Of a stretch of 64,000 bases of DNA, positions 27,422 through 36,523 are shown one piece after another. The position numbers and the translations under genes were made by a program. Source of the DNA: Leptospira sp. (GTDB lineage Bacteria; Spirochaetota; Leptospiria; Leptospirales; Leptospiraceae); assembly GCA_002786225.1 (NCBI GenBank), contig PEQN01000002.1, positions 1-64,000 on the forward strand. The letters run 5' to 3'. Each line of letters begins with the position of its first letter. Positions within the stretch are counted from its first letter, which is position 1. The notes under the pieces are model-generated. The model had not been told where the DNA came from, did no database searches, and saw only the letters and a list, made by a program, of their open reading frames with translations.

Positions 27422-28014
27422 AGCCTTGATTCATCTAGAAATTCTGGAAAATATTCAAAAAATAATTTCTGAGAAATAATTCTATGTTTATGAAAGTAGT
27501 TTTGTAAATATCTTTCTGAATAATCTAATATTGGCAATTGGTGGAATCCTATCCTATCTTCAAATTGGTAGAAATCATCCTTGGTCCAATTGGGCATCAT
27601 TCCTAAAGCATATTCTTTTACGATGGTCCAATCTAACTTAAATTGCATCCTTGAACCTCGAAAAGCACTTGATCTTTCCATAATGTTAATGAGTCGAACC
27701 AAAGGACATTCTTTGAGGAAGTATTGAGTGATGAAAACAGATACAAATTTATGAGAAGTTCCCATAGGTTCCCAAACAACTTCTGAAATGTTACCAAAGG
27801 CTCTTTCATCATCTATTTGGTCTAGCAACAATTGAAGAGGAGGAATTTTCTTAGATGCTTTTAGGAAGGTATTCTGTTCCTCGTATCCAAATTCTCCGTA
27901 GTACAGCCATTTGTATAAATCTTGTATTTCTATTTCGGGATGTCTATCCAAGAAATTTGCAGTTAAGAAAACTTTTTCTTGTTTACTAAGTATAGAATCC
28001 CTCTCAAGCTTCAC
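27385..28014 (-). CDS. Hypothetical protein (209 aa)
   Basis: This soluble, acidic-aromatic protein with no signal peptide or membrane segment is not one I recognise. Most of it is predicted helical, with many Trp, Tyr and Phe residues and no obvious catalytic motif. It is the last gene of the minus-strand unit AAA-VWA-smpB-der-plsY; its start overlaps the end of plsY by 11 bases, which supports co-transcription. Its 3' end overlaps the convergent DUF115 gene by 37 bases. Confidence 0.65.
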   Translation of the reverse strand: MKLERDSILSKQEKVFLTANFLDRHPEIEIQDLYKWLYYGEFGYEEQNTFLKASKKIPPLQLLLDQIDDERAFGNISEVVWEPMGTSHKFVSVFITQYFLKECPLVRLINIMERSSAFRGSRMQFKLDWTIVKEYALGMMPNWTKDDFYQFEDRIGFHQLPILDYSERYLQNYFHKHRIISQKLFFEYFPEFLDESRLYPGKKSSSIIG

Positions 28015-28663
28015 CAGTCTTTCCTTTACCTACTGCCTTAAGTTCTTCCCCTTTCATGAGGCGAATGATATTCTCTCTATGAAGAACAAGTATTAATAGT
28101 GCTATGCAAATCAAAATCACAAGCATAGTTAAGGAATAAGTATCTGGTCTATAGAATATATGAAATAATTTATAGATAATTGGCATGGAACCAGATGCTA
28201 GGATGGAACCCAAAGAAACATAGCCCGATAACTTATAAACTGTAAAGAAAACAAAAATAGCTACAACTGTTGTGATAGGCACCAAGGTTAAACAAACTCC
28301 CAAGGCTGTAGCAACTCCCTTGCCACCACGAAAGCCCAAGAAAGGAGTATAAACATGTCCTAATATTGCAATAGCACCTGCTGCTATGGGAAGATAAAGT
28401 GGATCTTGGAAGAAGCCTGTGTCCACAATTTTCGGAAGATAAAAACTCACAAATAAAACAGGAAGAATTCCTTTCAAAGCATCCAAGACTAAAACTATAA
28501 AGCCGTATTTCCATCCAATCACTCTACCAACATTGGTTGCTCCAATATTCTTACTCCCATGTTGCCGAATATCTATTCCAGCAACTAGGTTCGTAATTAA
28601 ATAGCCATTAGGGATGGCGCCAATCACAAAAGATACAACTAGAAATAAAATCACAATGATCAT
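28004..28663 (-). CDS. plsY: Glycerol-3-phosphate acyltransferase PlsY
   Basis: PlsY transfers the acyl group of acyl-phosphate to glycerol 3-phosphate, the first step of phospholipid synthesis, in the inner membrane. The protein has about five membrane segments and the three PlsY motifs: GSKNIGATNVGRVIGWKYG, GFRGGKGVATALG and a C-terminal region rich in His/Arg-Glu (HRENIIRL). Length 219 is usual. It overlaps der by four bases upstream and the hypothetical gene by 11 bases downstream. Confidence 0.93.
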   Translation of the reverse strand: MIIVILFLVVSFVIGAIPNGYLITNLVAGIDIRQHGSKNIGATNVGRVIGWKYGFIVLVLDALKGILPVLFVSFYLPKIVDTGFFQDPLYLPIAAGAIAILGHVYTPFLGFRGGKGVATALGVCLTLVPITTVVAIFVFFTVYKLSGYVSLGSILASGSMPIIYKLFHIFYRPDTYSLTMLVILICIALLILVLHRENIIRLMKGEELKAVGKGKTGEA

Positions 28664-29994
28664 TCATTAGTCCTCACTTCAATCTTTACTGGAATACCAC
28701 CTAACTCGAATTCTTCATTTACCTTTTTACGAAAATAGGATAGAACCTGTGGAGTAAAAAGTTCTTTGCTATTCACAAAGAAAACTAAATGAAAAGGTGA
28801 TGATGATATCTGCGTCGCATATTTAACTTTAGGCGGTCTCTTGGATGCTCGTGCGATTTTGCCATCACTCAACCATTCCCTTATTTTCTTATTAAGAACA
28901 GAGGTTGTAACTTTTAGTTGAGACTTAGCAGCCATTTCTAAGGTAGCATCCATAATTTTGCTCACTCTTTGTCTGGTTAATGCACTTAGAGTAAGTATAG
29001 GTTTGTCCTTCATAGCAGGAAAACGAGAAAGAACATCCTTCTTAAACTCATCCAAAGTCTTATGATCCTTGTCTTGGACTAAATCCCACTTGTTAAAACC
29101 TATAACAACTGGTTTGCCAGACTTTTCTAAATAGGAAAAAATCTTCTTATCAAATTCACCAACGCCTTTGGTTGCATCAAGAAGGAAAATCACAACATCC
29201 GAATCTTCCATAGCTCGAAGAGATCGAGTATAGGAATAGAATTCTAAACTCTCTGCTTTCTTACTTTTCTTACGAATACCAGCTGTATCGGTTATCTCAA
29301 TTAATTTTTCCTTATATTGGACGAAGGAATTCAAAGAATCACGAGTGGTTCCAGCAACTTCAGAAACAACAGAACGCTTATAACCAAGTATAGAATTCAT
29401 CAAAGAAGATTTACCAGAGTTCGGCTTACCGGCTATAGAAATTCTTAAATCGGGATTTAAGGAATGAGAGTGCCTAGTTGGAAGGTAAAAATTTATTTTC
29501 TCAAAAACTAATCCAAGATTTTTTTTACCCAAGGCAGAAACAGGAATAGGATCTTGGATACCCATCCTATACAATTCTTCCAAGTCTGCATCATCTGAAT
29601 CAGAATCAGATTTATTCGCAACGAAAAGGATGGGAGTATTCTTAAGTTTATCATCTTTGCGAAAAAGTTGAATCAAAGTATAATCATAATCTCGGATATC
29701 TTTTTTATCAATAACGTGAATGATAAGTGCACTTTCTCTCAAATGCTGAAAGCTTACTTCCAGAATAGATGCGCTCATCTCATCAATAGATTCAATGTCA
29801 AGCCCAGGTGTATCGCGAAGCATAATAGGTGATATCAACTCTTCTCTTTCAACCAAAATCTCCAGAGTATCTCTTGTAACGCCTGCTATATTTTTGGTTA
29901 TGGAGTGACCTTTTTTTCCTGCGATGCGATTAAAAAGGGTAGATTTTCCTACATTCTGTCTACCTAGAATGGTAACTATGGGTGGTTTTTTCAT
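28660..29994 (-). CDS. der: Ribosome biogenesis GTPase Der (EngA)
   Basis: Der has two tandem GTPase domains and a KH-like C-terminal domain and acts in 50S subunit assembly. P-loops are GRQNVGKS (11-18) and GKPNSGKS (189-196), each followed by DTPG/DTAG switch and NKSD/NKWD specificity motifs. The C-terminal domain ends in [13 protein letters not shown], the usual Der tail. Length 444 is normal. Its ATG overlaps the smpB stop by four bases and its stop overlaps the plsY ATG by four bases. Confidence 0.96.
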   Translation of the reverse strand: MKKPPIVTILGRQNVGKSTLFNRIAGKKGHSITKNIAGVTRDTLEILVEREELISPIMLRDTPGLDIESIDEMSASILEVSFQHLRESALIIHVIDKKDIRDYDYTLIQLFRKDDKLKNTPILFVANKSDSDSDDADLEELYRMGIQDPIPVSALGKKNLGLVFEKINFYLPTRHSHSLNPDLRISIAGKPNSGKSSLMNSILGYKRSVVSEVAGTTRDSLNSFVQYKEKLIEITDTAGIRKKSKKAESLEFYSYTRSLRAMEDSDVVIFLLDATKGVGEFDKKIFSYLEKSGKPVVIGFNKWDLVQDKDHKTLDEFKKDVLSRFPAMKDKPILTLSALTRQRVSKIMDATLEMAAKSQLKVTTSVLNKKIREWLSDGKIARASKRPPKVKYATQISSSPFHLVFFVNSKELFTPQVLSYFRKKVNEEFELGGIPVKIEVRTNE

Positions 29995-30476
29995 CTTTTG
30001 AGCCTATTTTTCATTTCTCTTTCTATATCAAGCTTTGCTTCTTTCTTCATCATATCTTCACGCTTGTCGTGTAATTTTTTAGGCTTACCCATTGCTATGA
30101 TAACTTTAAATTTTCTGTTGTCTTTAAAATAGCACTTAACGGCTATTAATACGATTCCTTTCTCTTTTACTGCTCTTTCTAAACGAACAATTTCTTTTTT
30201 ATGGAGGAGCAATTTCTTAGCTCGCAGTTCATTGTGGGTAACATAACCCTTATTCTTATACTGAGGGATTTGAAAATTCTCTAAGAAAATTTCTCCATTT
30301 TTAACCTTGGCAAAAGAGTCGGTAAGGTTTCCCTTTTTCTCTCGCAAGGCTTTTACTTCTGTTCCAGTAAGCACTATTCCTGCTTCGAATTCATCTCCCA
30401 ATTCAAAATTGAACCTTGCTTTCTTATTAATTAAAGGTTCTATTTGTTTGGATTTTTCTTTTGCTGCGCTTGCCAT
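29991..30476 (-). CDS. smpB: SsrA-binding protein SmpB
   Basis: SmpB binds tmRNA and is needed for trans-translation at stalled ribosomes. The family features [29 protein letters not shown], the [13 protein letters not shown] strand and the basic C-terminal tail ([24 protein letters not shown] region) are present. Length 161 is usual. It lies one base after the VWA-like gene and overlaps der. The tmRNA gene (ssrA) was not seen in this window. Confidence 0.95.
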   Translation of the reverse strand: MASAAKEKSKQIEPLINKKARFNFELGDEFEAGIVLTGTEVKALREKKGNLTDSFAKVKNGEIFLENFQIPQYKNKGYVTHNELRAKKLLLHKKEIVRLERAVKEKGIVLIAVKCYFKDNRKFKVIIAMGKPKKLHDKREDMMKKEAKLDIEREMKNRLKR

Positions 30477-30477
30477 T

Positions 30478-31413
30478 TCAGTTCCTTTGGCTGTGGTGAG
30501 TCAAAATCAATCTTGACATCTCACTCCCTATAAGATTCGGCATATTATAAAAATTCTCTGAGGTAATCTGTATGGAATCGTGGAAAATATGCTCAGCTAT
30601 GTACCTAGATCCTAAACCAACTCCCAAGAAAACATAGTTTTTACTTTCATTCTTTCGAACCATTTCTCTAAGTAAAATTGTCTCTCGTCCACCAATTTCA
30701 TCTTCTATATCAGCCTTGGCTCTTTGTCCGCGAAAATCAGAAAGTATAACAACTATTTTAGTTTGAGCCTCTGGAGTAAAAAAGTTTTCCAAATTGGAGA
30801 GAATTTGGTGTTCTGGAATGGAATCACCTTCCCAACCTTGGGTAAAAAAATTAAATAGGCTTTCTTCAGCAATTTGGTCAAACTCATCTTCATATTTCTT
30901 AGCATGAATAATATCTATTTTATTTTTAACATTTTTGAGATCAGAATATGAGTGAACGGAAAAGTTAACTTCATGATCTCTCAAAATATAAGCTGAGGTA
31001 AGAAGTGCAGAAAGCACAGCTACCGAATAATCAAAGTTAAATACTCTCCTGCATTTAGAGACTAAGAAAGCAACCTCAACACCCTTGAGCTTTTCCTCTT
31101 CTTTTTCAATGAGGGTCTTATCAAAGATTCTGCCATCACCCTTACCATTTTTATAACTAATGTATCTACGTGCATCTATTCTTGAACCTTCATTGCGATA
31201 CATTCTTGTTATATCAACTTCAGGATCAAAGAGTCTTTCTAAATTGAGTTCAACTTCTTCTAATTCTTTTCCAAAAATTTCAAGAAACTCCTCTCTAGAG
31301 ACTACCATTTTATAGTCCCAAAGTAGTCTTCGTTTCTTTAGAAATTGTTTATATAGTTCTTCGGTTCTATAACCCCAAGCACCTCCACCACCAGCTGGTT
31401 CACCCTGACCCAT
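30478..31413 (-). CDS. VWA-like protein, probably with an upstream extension
   Basis: From the first ATG the protein has 311 residues. A domain from about residue 105 has the alternating strand-helix pattern of a von Willebrand A fold with [10 protein letters not shown] as the third MIDAS loop, but the first loop reads LVSKCRR instead of DxSxS, so metal binding is probably lost. The frame stays open upstream to 31644 without ATG, GTG or TTG, and this stretch looks coding ([24 protein letters not shown]). It therefore probably continues the AAA protein by -1 frameshifting at the A9 tract 31614-31622, or starts at ATG 31413 or a rare codon near 31593. Paired AAA and VWA domains act as chaperone or insertion machines in other systems. 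Confidence 0.72.
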   Translation of the reverse strand: MGQGEPAGGGGAWGYRTEELYKQFLKKRRLLWDYKMVVSREEFLEIFGKELEEVELNLERLFDPEVDITRMYRNEGSRIDARRYISYKNGKGDGRIFDKTLIEKEEEKLKGVEVAFLVSKCRRVFNFDYSVAVLSALLTSAYILRDHEVNFSVHSYSDLKNVKNKIDIIHAKKYEDEFDQIAEESLFNFFTQGWEGDSIPEHQILSNLENFFTPEAQTKIVVILSDFRGQRAKADIEDEIGGRETILLREMVRKNESKNYVFLGVGLGSRYIAEHIFHDSIQITSENFYNMPNLIGSEMSRLILTHHSQRN

Positions 31414-31589
31414 ATTTCCACGAGTGTCCTTTCCATACCAAGCATCTGCACCTTCTTTTTCATTGCCACCAGTAGGAGCAGTATTGATTTCGATTCCGCG
31501 TTTGAGTGGATCACCTGAATTGATTTTGCGAGCCTTTCCAGTTAAGGCTTCTCTTTTGTGCAGCTCTGGATCCCACCAACGTTTCTTTT

Positions 31590-33503
31590 CTATATTGGTG
31601 GGTTCAGTAAAAGTTTTTTTTTCTCTTCGATCTTCTCGAAGAGTTCACTGACAGCCTCTATACCTTGCAATTGAAAGTCGAGGATCTTTTCGATCTCGGC
31701 TCTTTCCTTGGTATCGGATACTTGATTGGAATAAGCAATCTTACCACCGCGCAGAGCAACATCTTTTACATTCTGTTGGTTAAAATGGAGGATATGATCC
31801 TTCCAAGTTAGCAAGTTTGAAATTCCAAAAGAGTAAGGAACCAAATTTGCCGAACCGATAGTACGCTTTTGAGAAAGATTTTTTACCTTAAGGTGAAATT
31901 TTGCCATTGCTTCAGGCAAGAATTCATTTGGAAGATAAAAAGCTAAGATCTCTTTAATGGTGTCAATATCTTCTAGCTCAGGAAAAAGTATGGATGTAAA
32001 TCTATTTCGGAAGGCTCTTGAGATAGTAGGAAGAGATTTAGAACTACGGAAAGTTTTGAAAGCAAGCACTCTTGAATTTTCTTTCAATTTGATTGGAACC
32101 GTTTCCCCACTTTCAGGAGGAAGAGCTAAGGACTTGGCATCATCGGTGAGCATATTCATTTTTTCCACAAGCTCTGCACCAGCGGATTCAAGCCCAGTAA
32201 TAACTATCATAGCTCCTTTTCGTATACCTCTTGTTAGAGGACCATCTGTCCATCCCACTTCAGAGACACCTATTGGCTTGAGTGCACCAATAATATCGGA
32301 AGTGTGAACTCCTTTAGAAAGCGAAACAAGTTCTACCTGATTGCCTATAAGTTCCGTTATAAGTTTATAATAAACTTGTGGATCTTGGTCTTCTCTGAAT
32401 TCGATTAGAACATTTTCTTTGTTCTGGAAAGCTGTAGTGACCTTTTCCATAAAATCCAAAATAGGATTTGGTAATGGAACAGAAGCAAGTAAAGTCTTAG
32501 CCTTGCCTTCATCTAAGAGAAAGATTTTCTTATCATTACAGAAAAGAGTTTTGTCTTGGATGTGAAAAGATACATCTATATTCTGAGATCTACTTAAATC
32601 GGAAGGAATTTGTCCCCACTGATCTTGCAGAATAGGACGAATCTTATCACGGTCTTCTGATTTTCGAAAAGGATCATAATAAAGGTGCAATACTTCTCTT
32701 AGGTGGATCTGACTCTCTGATTTACCAAAAAGTAAGACTCTTTCGCATAACTTTTTAAGAACGCGAATATTAAAATGGTACTTTTCTAAATCTCCACGAC
32801 CTATATCCCCTTGTTTGATTAAGAGTTCAATTTGAATGCTAGTTGAAATCGCTTTTTTTAAAAAGTCAGAATTCAGATCCGGATATAATTTGCTAAGAAT
32901 AAAAAGTATTTCATCTGGTGTGTGAGGATCAACAAAGACAACAGAAAAGTGCTTTGTAATATCAAAAGGCAGAGGCTTACGACCTTCAAAACCTTCCGAT
33001 GGATTTTGGGTTCCTACAAAATGGAAGCCAGAATTTCCAAGAATGCGTTCACCTGATCCTTCTAAAATATCAATAAATGCAGATTCATAAACAGAAGAAA
33101 ATCTCTTGAGAATATGAGGAGTTGCTAAGTTCATTTCGTCAGCAACAAAAGAATATCCTGACTTTAAGGCAGATGTTAAAATACCATCAGTCCACTCAAA
33201 ACCTTTTCCATCTAACAAAACTCTATACGATCCAATCAAATCCTCAGGCAAAGTATCTTCATTTAGACTAAAACGTAGAGTTGGCTTCTGCATCTTCCAA
33301 TTGATATAATAAACAAGGGCATTTTTACCAACACCAGCATCACCAACAAGAAGAACAGGTCTGCCCTCTAACATGGGATAGATGATATTTTGAAGATTTC
33401 TGATTGTAGAATCTGTTTCGACAAGATCAGAAGGGAATAAAAGTGATGGGTTTCCCCCTTGGAAGAGAGGAAGATCCAGTCCTGCAACGCGAACCGTATT
33501 CAT
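31590..33503 (-). CDS. Midasin/MoxR-like AAA ATPase with two modules
   Basis: The 637-residue protein has a first AAA module with P-loop GDAGVGKN (54-61) and Walker B SFVADEMNLATPHILK (Asp122, Glu123), followed by GTQNPSEGFEGRKPL as sensor region, the midasin/dynein-related AAA_5 type. A second module (about residues 350-560) keeps the GWTDGPLTRGIRKGAM, EKMNMLTDD and RAFRNRF features but has lost its Walker motifs, so it should not hydrolyse ATP. It ends in a Lys-rich tail whose AAA codons form an A9 tract. With the VWA-like frame immediately downstream it probably forms an AAA/VWA pair. Divergent from the aminotransferase gene. Confidence 0.85.
   Translation of the reverse strand: MNTVRVAGLDLPLFQGGNPSLLFPSDLVETDSTIRNLQNIIYPMLEGRPVLLVGDAGVGKNALVYYINWKMQKPTLRFSLNEDTLPEDLIGSYRVLLDGKGFEWTDGILTSALKSGYSFVADEMNLATPHILKRFSSVYESAFIDILEGSGERILGNSGFHFVGTQNPSEGFEGRKPLPFDITKHFSVVFVDPHTPDEILFILSKLYPDLNSDFLKKAISTSIQIELLIKQGDIGRGDLEKYHFNIRVLKKLCERVLLFGKSESQIHLREVLHLYYDPFRKSEDRDKIRPILQDQWGQIPSDLSRSQNIDVSFHIQDKTLFCNDKKIFLLDEGKAKTLLASVPLPNPILDFMEKVTTAFQNKENVLIEFREDQDPQVYYKLITELIGNQVELVSLSKGVHTSDIIGALKPIGVSEVGWTDGPLTRGIRKGAMIVITGLESAGAELVEKMNMLTDDAKSLALPPESGETVPIKLKENSRVLAFKTFRSSKSLPTISRAFRNRFTSILFPELEDIDTIKEILAFYLPNEFLPEAMAKFHLKVKNLSQKRTIGSANLVPYSFGISNLLTWKDHILHFNQQNVKDVALRGGKIAYSNQVSDTKERAEIEKILDFQLQGIEAVSELFEKIEEKKKLLLNPPI
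31614..31622 (-). other. A9 slippery tract at the AAA/VWA junction
   Basis: On the minus strand the end of the AAA gene reads GAG AAA AAA AAA CTT. The last two AAA codons with the preceding A form the heptamer A AAA AAA, a -1 frameshift site; nine A in a row can also cause transcriptional slippage as in dnaX. A -1 shift here joins the AAA frame to the open VWA-like frame (31644 to 30478) and would give a fusion of about 1000 residues. Confidence 0.5.
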
Positions 33504-33575
33504 AAGTTAATAATTTGCTTGGGGGTCTGTGTGACAACCAAAATCTATTGACTCTTAGCACTAGACTCCGAGTCT

Positions 33576-34685
33576 ATGTTTATGCAACTCTCTCAGAAAA
33601 TGTCACGCATAGATAGTTCTCCCATTCGAAAGGCTTTCGAACTTGCACGAAGTATTGAAAATCCAATCAATTTTTCCATCGGCCAGCCTCATTTTCCCTG
33701 TCCTGCACCCATAGTCGAAGCAATGAAGCAAGCACTAGATGAAGGCAAGACTTCCTATACTCTAACGGCTGGTATACCAGAACTCAGGGGAGCCATAGCT
33801 GAAAAATATCGAAGAGTTAATAATATTCCTTATGCCACCGCAGATAGAGTCCTTGTGACTTCTGGCATTAGCTCTTCTTTGTTTTTACTTTTCAATGCTC
33901 TTGTTGATCCAGGTGATGAATGCCTAATTGTTTCTCCCTACTTTCTTATGTATCCATCCATGCTTGGCTTTTACGGGGCAAAAGTACATACTGTCCATGA
34001 GTCCTTCGAGGAATCAGATCTTAAGAAATGGGAATCCAAAAAATTAAAGCTTATACTTTTCTCAACACCCTCGAATCCAACAGGAAGAATTCTATCTAAA
34101 GAACAATTGTCTGCACTGGCAAAACTCGCTGAGAAAACAGGTGCTTATTTAATTTCAGATGAGATCTATGAACTCTTTGATTATGATCATAAGTTTACAT
34201 CCATAGGTGCCGATTACGAGAAGACGATAACACTTTCTGGATTTTCCAAAACCTATAACATGACTGGTCTTAGGCTATCTTCTATTCTGAGTCCCTTAGA
34301 TGTAACCAAGGCATTAACAACCTTGCAACAATATACAGTAGTCTGTGCACCTGCACCTGTTCAATGGGCTGGTATCACAGCCTTACAAACAGATATGAGT
34401 TCTTATATCCAAGACTACAAAGAAAAAAGAGACTATGTTTTTGATGAATTGAAGGACTATTATGAAATAGGTAAATCAGATGGAGCCTTTTATTACTTTT
34501 TGAAAGTACCTATTCAGGATGAAGAATTTGTTAAGAAGGCAGTAGAATTAGAAAAATTAATTTTGGTTCCAGGGTATATATTTTGTGAAGACCATAGCCA
34601 TGTGAGATTGTCTTTTGCTTGTGAGTGGGAGCAATTAAAAAAGGGTATCTCCGCCTTGCAAAGATTATCCAAACTTACTAGCTAA
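33576..34685 (+). CDS. Class I/II PLP-dependent aminotransferase
   Basis: The 369-residue enzyme is a fold-type I aminotransferase of the aspartate/aromatic group. The N-terminal INFSIGQPHF, the SPYFLMYPSML segment, STPSNPTG (residues 163-170), SDEIYELFDYD and the PLP lysine Lys225 in SGFSKTYNMTGLRLS are all typical. The amino-acid substrate cannot be told from sequence. ATGs at 33576 and 33582 and an internal Met9 are alternative starts. It is divergent from the AAA gene and its stop overlaps the prepilin peptidase ATG. Confidence 0.9.
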   Translation: MFMQLSQKMSRIDSSPIRKAFELARSIENPINFSIGQPHFPCPAPIVEAMKQALDEGKTSYTLTAGIPELRGAIAEKYRRVNNIPYATADRVLVTSGISSSLFLLFNALVDPGDECLIVSPYFLMYPSMLGFYGAKVHTVHESFEESDLKKWESKKLKLILFSTPSNPTGRILSKEQLSALAKLAEKTGAYLISDEIYELFDYDHKFTSIGADYEKTITLSGFSKTYNMTGLRLSSILSPLDVTKALTTLQQYTVVCAPAPVQWAGITALQTDMSSYIQDYKEKRDYVFDELKDYYEIGKSDGAFYYFLKVPIQDEEFVKKAVELEKLILVPGYIFCEDHSHVRLSFACEWEQLKKGISALQRLSKLTS

Positions 34686-35536
34686 TGGATCTTTCTTTAT
34701 TTATCCAAGGCAATACTAAACTTGCTCTCTACCTTCCCTTGTTTCTTTTAGGTGCAAGCCTTGGGAGTTTTTATTTCAATCTCAGCTATCGCATATTAGA
34801 TCTTTACTACACCCAGAAAAGAAAAACATACAAGGGACTTTCTCGCTTAAAAGAACTTTTAATTAGTCCAAGCCATTGTGAGAATTGTGGACAAAATATA
34901 CCTTCTATTTATTTAATTCCTATTTTTGGTTATCTTTTTACTCGGGGAAAATGTAAGCACTGTGGCTATATCATTCCGCTAATCTATCCAATCGGAGAAA
35001 TCTTATTTGGTTTGGTAGCAATTTTAGTCTTTCAGGCAAGTAACAATATGTTACTTAGTTTTACTTGTCTTGCACTTACAGGTCATTTAATTATTTCTAT
35101 ATCAACGGATGCTACTCACTTTTCTTTGGATTATGAGAATCTCATTTGGATTCTTCTCTGGGGATCTATAGCGAACTATTTATTAATGAATCAATTTCCT
35201 GGCCTTGAAGATCTATACGTGATCTTAGGATTTGGTGGATTCTATGCCTTACTGTATTTCTTTTATCCAAGAGGAATTGGACTTGGAGACGTACTTTTTG
35301 CACCATGTTTTGCTTTCCTATGTGGACATCCTTGGTGGATGCTTTTCTTAAATGCATCCTACATACCAGCTGTTGTCCTATCTTTAGCCTTTCGAAAGCG
35401 TGACCAAAAGATCACCAATACTCCCATCCCCATGGGTGTTTATTTTTGCTTGGGTTTATTTATTACGTATTCTTGCAAAATTCTTTTTACCTACTATCAC
35501 ATCCTAGAAACAGAGAGTATCCCTATTTATGAGTGA
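34685..35536 (+). CDS. Prepilin peptidase (type IV, A24 family)
   Basis: This 283-residue polytopic protein has the two CxxC pairs of the cytoplasmic loop (CENC, CKHC) and the GLGD-type catalytic motif (GIGLGDVLF), with an Asp-containing STDATH motif before it as the other catalytic aspartate. It cleaves the leader of type IV prepilins or pseudopilins and N-methylates the new end. No other pilus gene is in the window. ATG overlaps the aminotransferase stop; its end overlaps pdxH by 8 bases, so the three form a unit. Confidence 0.88.
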   Translation: MDLSLFIQGNTKLALYLPLFLLGASLGSFYFNLSYRILDLYYTQKRKTYKGLSRLKELLISPSHCENCGQNIPSIYLIPIFGYLFTRGKCKHCGYIIPLIYPIGEILFGLVAILVFQASNNMLLSFTCLALTGHLIISISTDATHFSLDYENLIWILLWGSIANYLLMNQFPGLEDLYVILGFGGFYALLYFFYPRGIGLGDVLFAPCFAFLCGHPWWMLFLNASYIPAVVLSLAFRKRDQKITNTPIPMGVYFCLGLFITYSCKILFTYYHILETESIPIYE

Positions 35537-36218
35537 AATCAATTTAGCCGACATCCGAATCAACTATTCCAAGAAAGAGCTAACAGAAAATAGTCTATCA
35601 AATGATCCCATCTTAGCATTTGAAACATGGATGCAAGAAGCAATCTCTTCTAAAGTTTTGGAATCAACTGCAATGGCGGTTTCTACTGTTTCAAAGTCAG
35701 GAGAACCAAGTAGTCGTATACTTTTGTTAAAAGGTATTTCTAAGGGTAAATTCCAATTCTTCTCAAACTATAGTTCTCGCAAAGCAGAGGAAATAGAATC
35801 CAATTCTAAGATTTCTTTACTTTTCTTTTGGCCGGAACTGGAACGTCAGGTTCGCATCCAAGGTAGAGCCACCAAACTGAGTAAAGCTGAATCACAAGCC
35901 TACTTCCACACAAGACCTAGAGAGAGCCAAATTGGAGCCCATGCTTCTCTTCAGTCATCCGTAATTGAATCAAGGGAAGCCTTAGAAAAAAAATACGCGG
36001 ATTTAGTTCTCAGCTTCCAAACAAAAACTGAAATTCCCATGCCTGAGAATTGGGGAGGCTATGAAGTCGAACCATCTTCAATTGAATTTTGGCAAGGAAG
36101 ACCAAGCCGTCTGCATGATAGGATACGTTTTGTACGAATGAATAGCAACGATCATCAAGAATTCAACAATCCATCTCAAATAAAGAATACTTGGAATATA
36201 GAAAGACTTAGTCCTTAG
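35529..36218 (+). CDS. pdxH: Pyridoxamine 5'-phosphate oxidase
   Basis: The FMN enzyme oxidises pyridoxine or pyridoxamine 5'-phosphate to PLP. The 229-residue protein carries the conserved AMAVSTVSKSGEPSSRILLLKG, ILLKGISKGKFQFFSNY, KAEEIESNSKISLLFFWPELERQVRIQG and the C-terminal FWQGRPSRLHDRIRF motifs. It is the last gene of the aminotransferase-prepilin peptidase unit; supply of PLP next to a PLP enzyme is a plausible but not specific link. Confidence 0.95.
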   Translation: MSEINLADIRINYSKKELTENSLSNDPILAFETWMQEAISSKVLESTAMAVSTVSKSGEPSSRILLLKGISKGKFQFFSNYSSRKAEEIESNSKISLLFFWPELERQVRIQGRATKLSKAESQAYFHTRPRESQIGAHASLQSSVIESREALEKKYADLVLSFQTKTEIPMPENWGGYEVEPSSIEFWQGRPSRLHDRIRFVRMNSNDHQEFNNPSQIKNTWNIERLSP

Positions 36219-36523
36219 AAGATAAGTTATGATTGTCAAAGAATCATTTGCTTTTTATAATTTAATATTTGCTCTTTCAATTTGGGCACCTTTTCCAGCT
36301 CTCCCTCTGGTCAATAAATTGCGATTTGGTTTAGACTTCGTAACTCTCCGTCTCCTTCCAATTTATTGACCCCGCTCTACAAGCCCCTCACCATTTAGCG
36401 AGACAAGGTTGAGCGTTAAAAATGGTGCTGGACCAAATTCATCCTAGAAAATTTGTCCGCCCCAGATGGTATTCTGATATCTATGAGTTTTTATACACAA
36501 TATTATAATTCCAAGGAAATAGC
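36219..36523. other. 305-base intergenic region with three consecutive hairpins
   Basis: There is no gene here on either strand. Three strong inverted repeats follow each other: GGTCAATAAATTG/CAATTTATTGACC (36309-36321 and 36359-36371, 13 bp perfect), CACCATTT/AAATGGTG (36389-36396 and 36420-36427) and GGACCAAATT/AAATTTGTCC (36430-36439 and 36449-36458, imperfect). The stretch 36301-36470 is clearly richer in G and C than its surroundings. It may be the remnant of a mobile element, a structured RNA, or a set of terminators after pdxH. A short minus-strand frame ending at about 36236 has a helical look but is too short to call. Confidence 0.5.

Noticed and set aside
36309..36458. Integron attC site
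   Set aside because: The RYYYAAC and GTTRRRY core boxes of attC could not be found; only generic inverted repeats are present.
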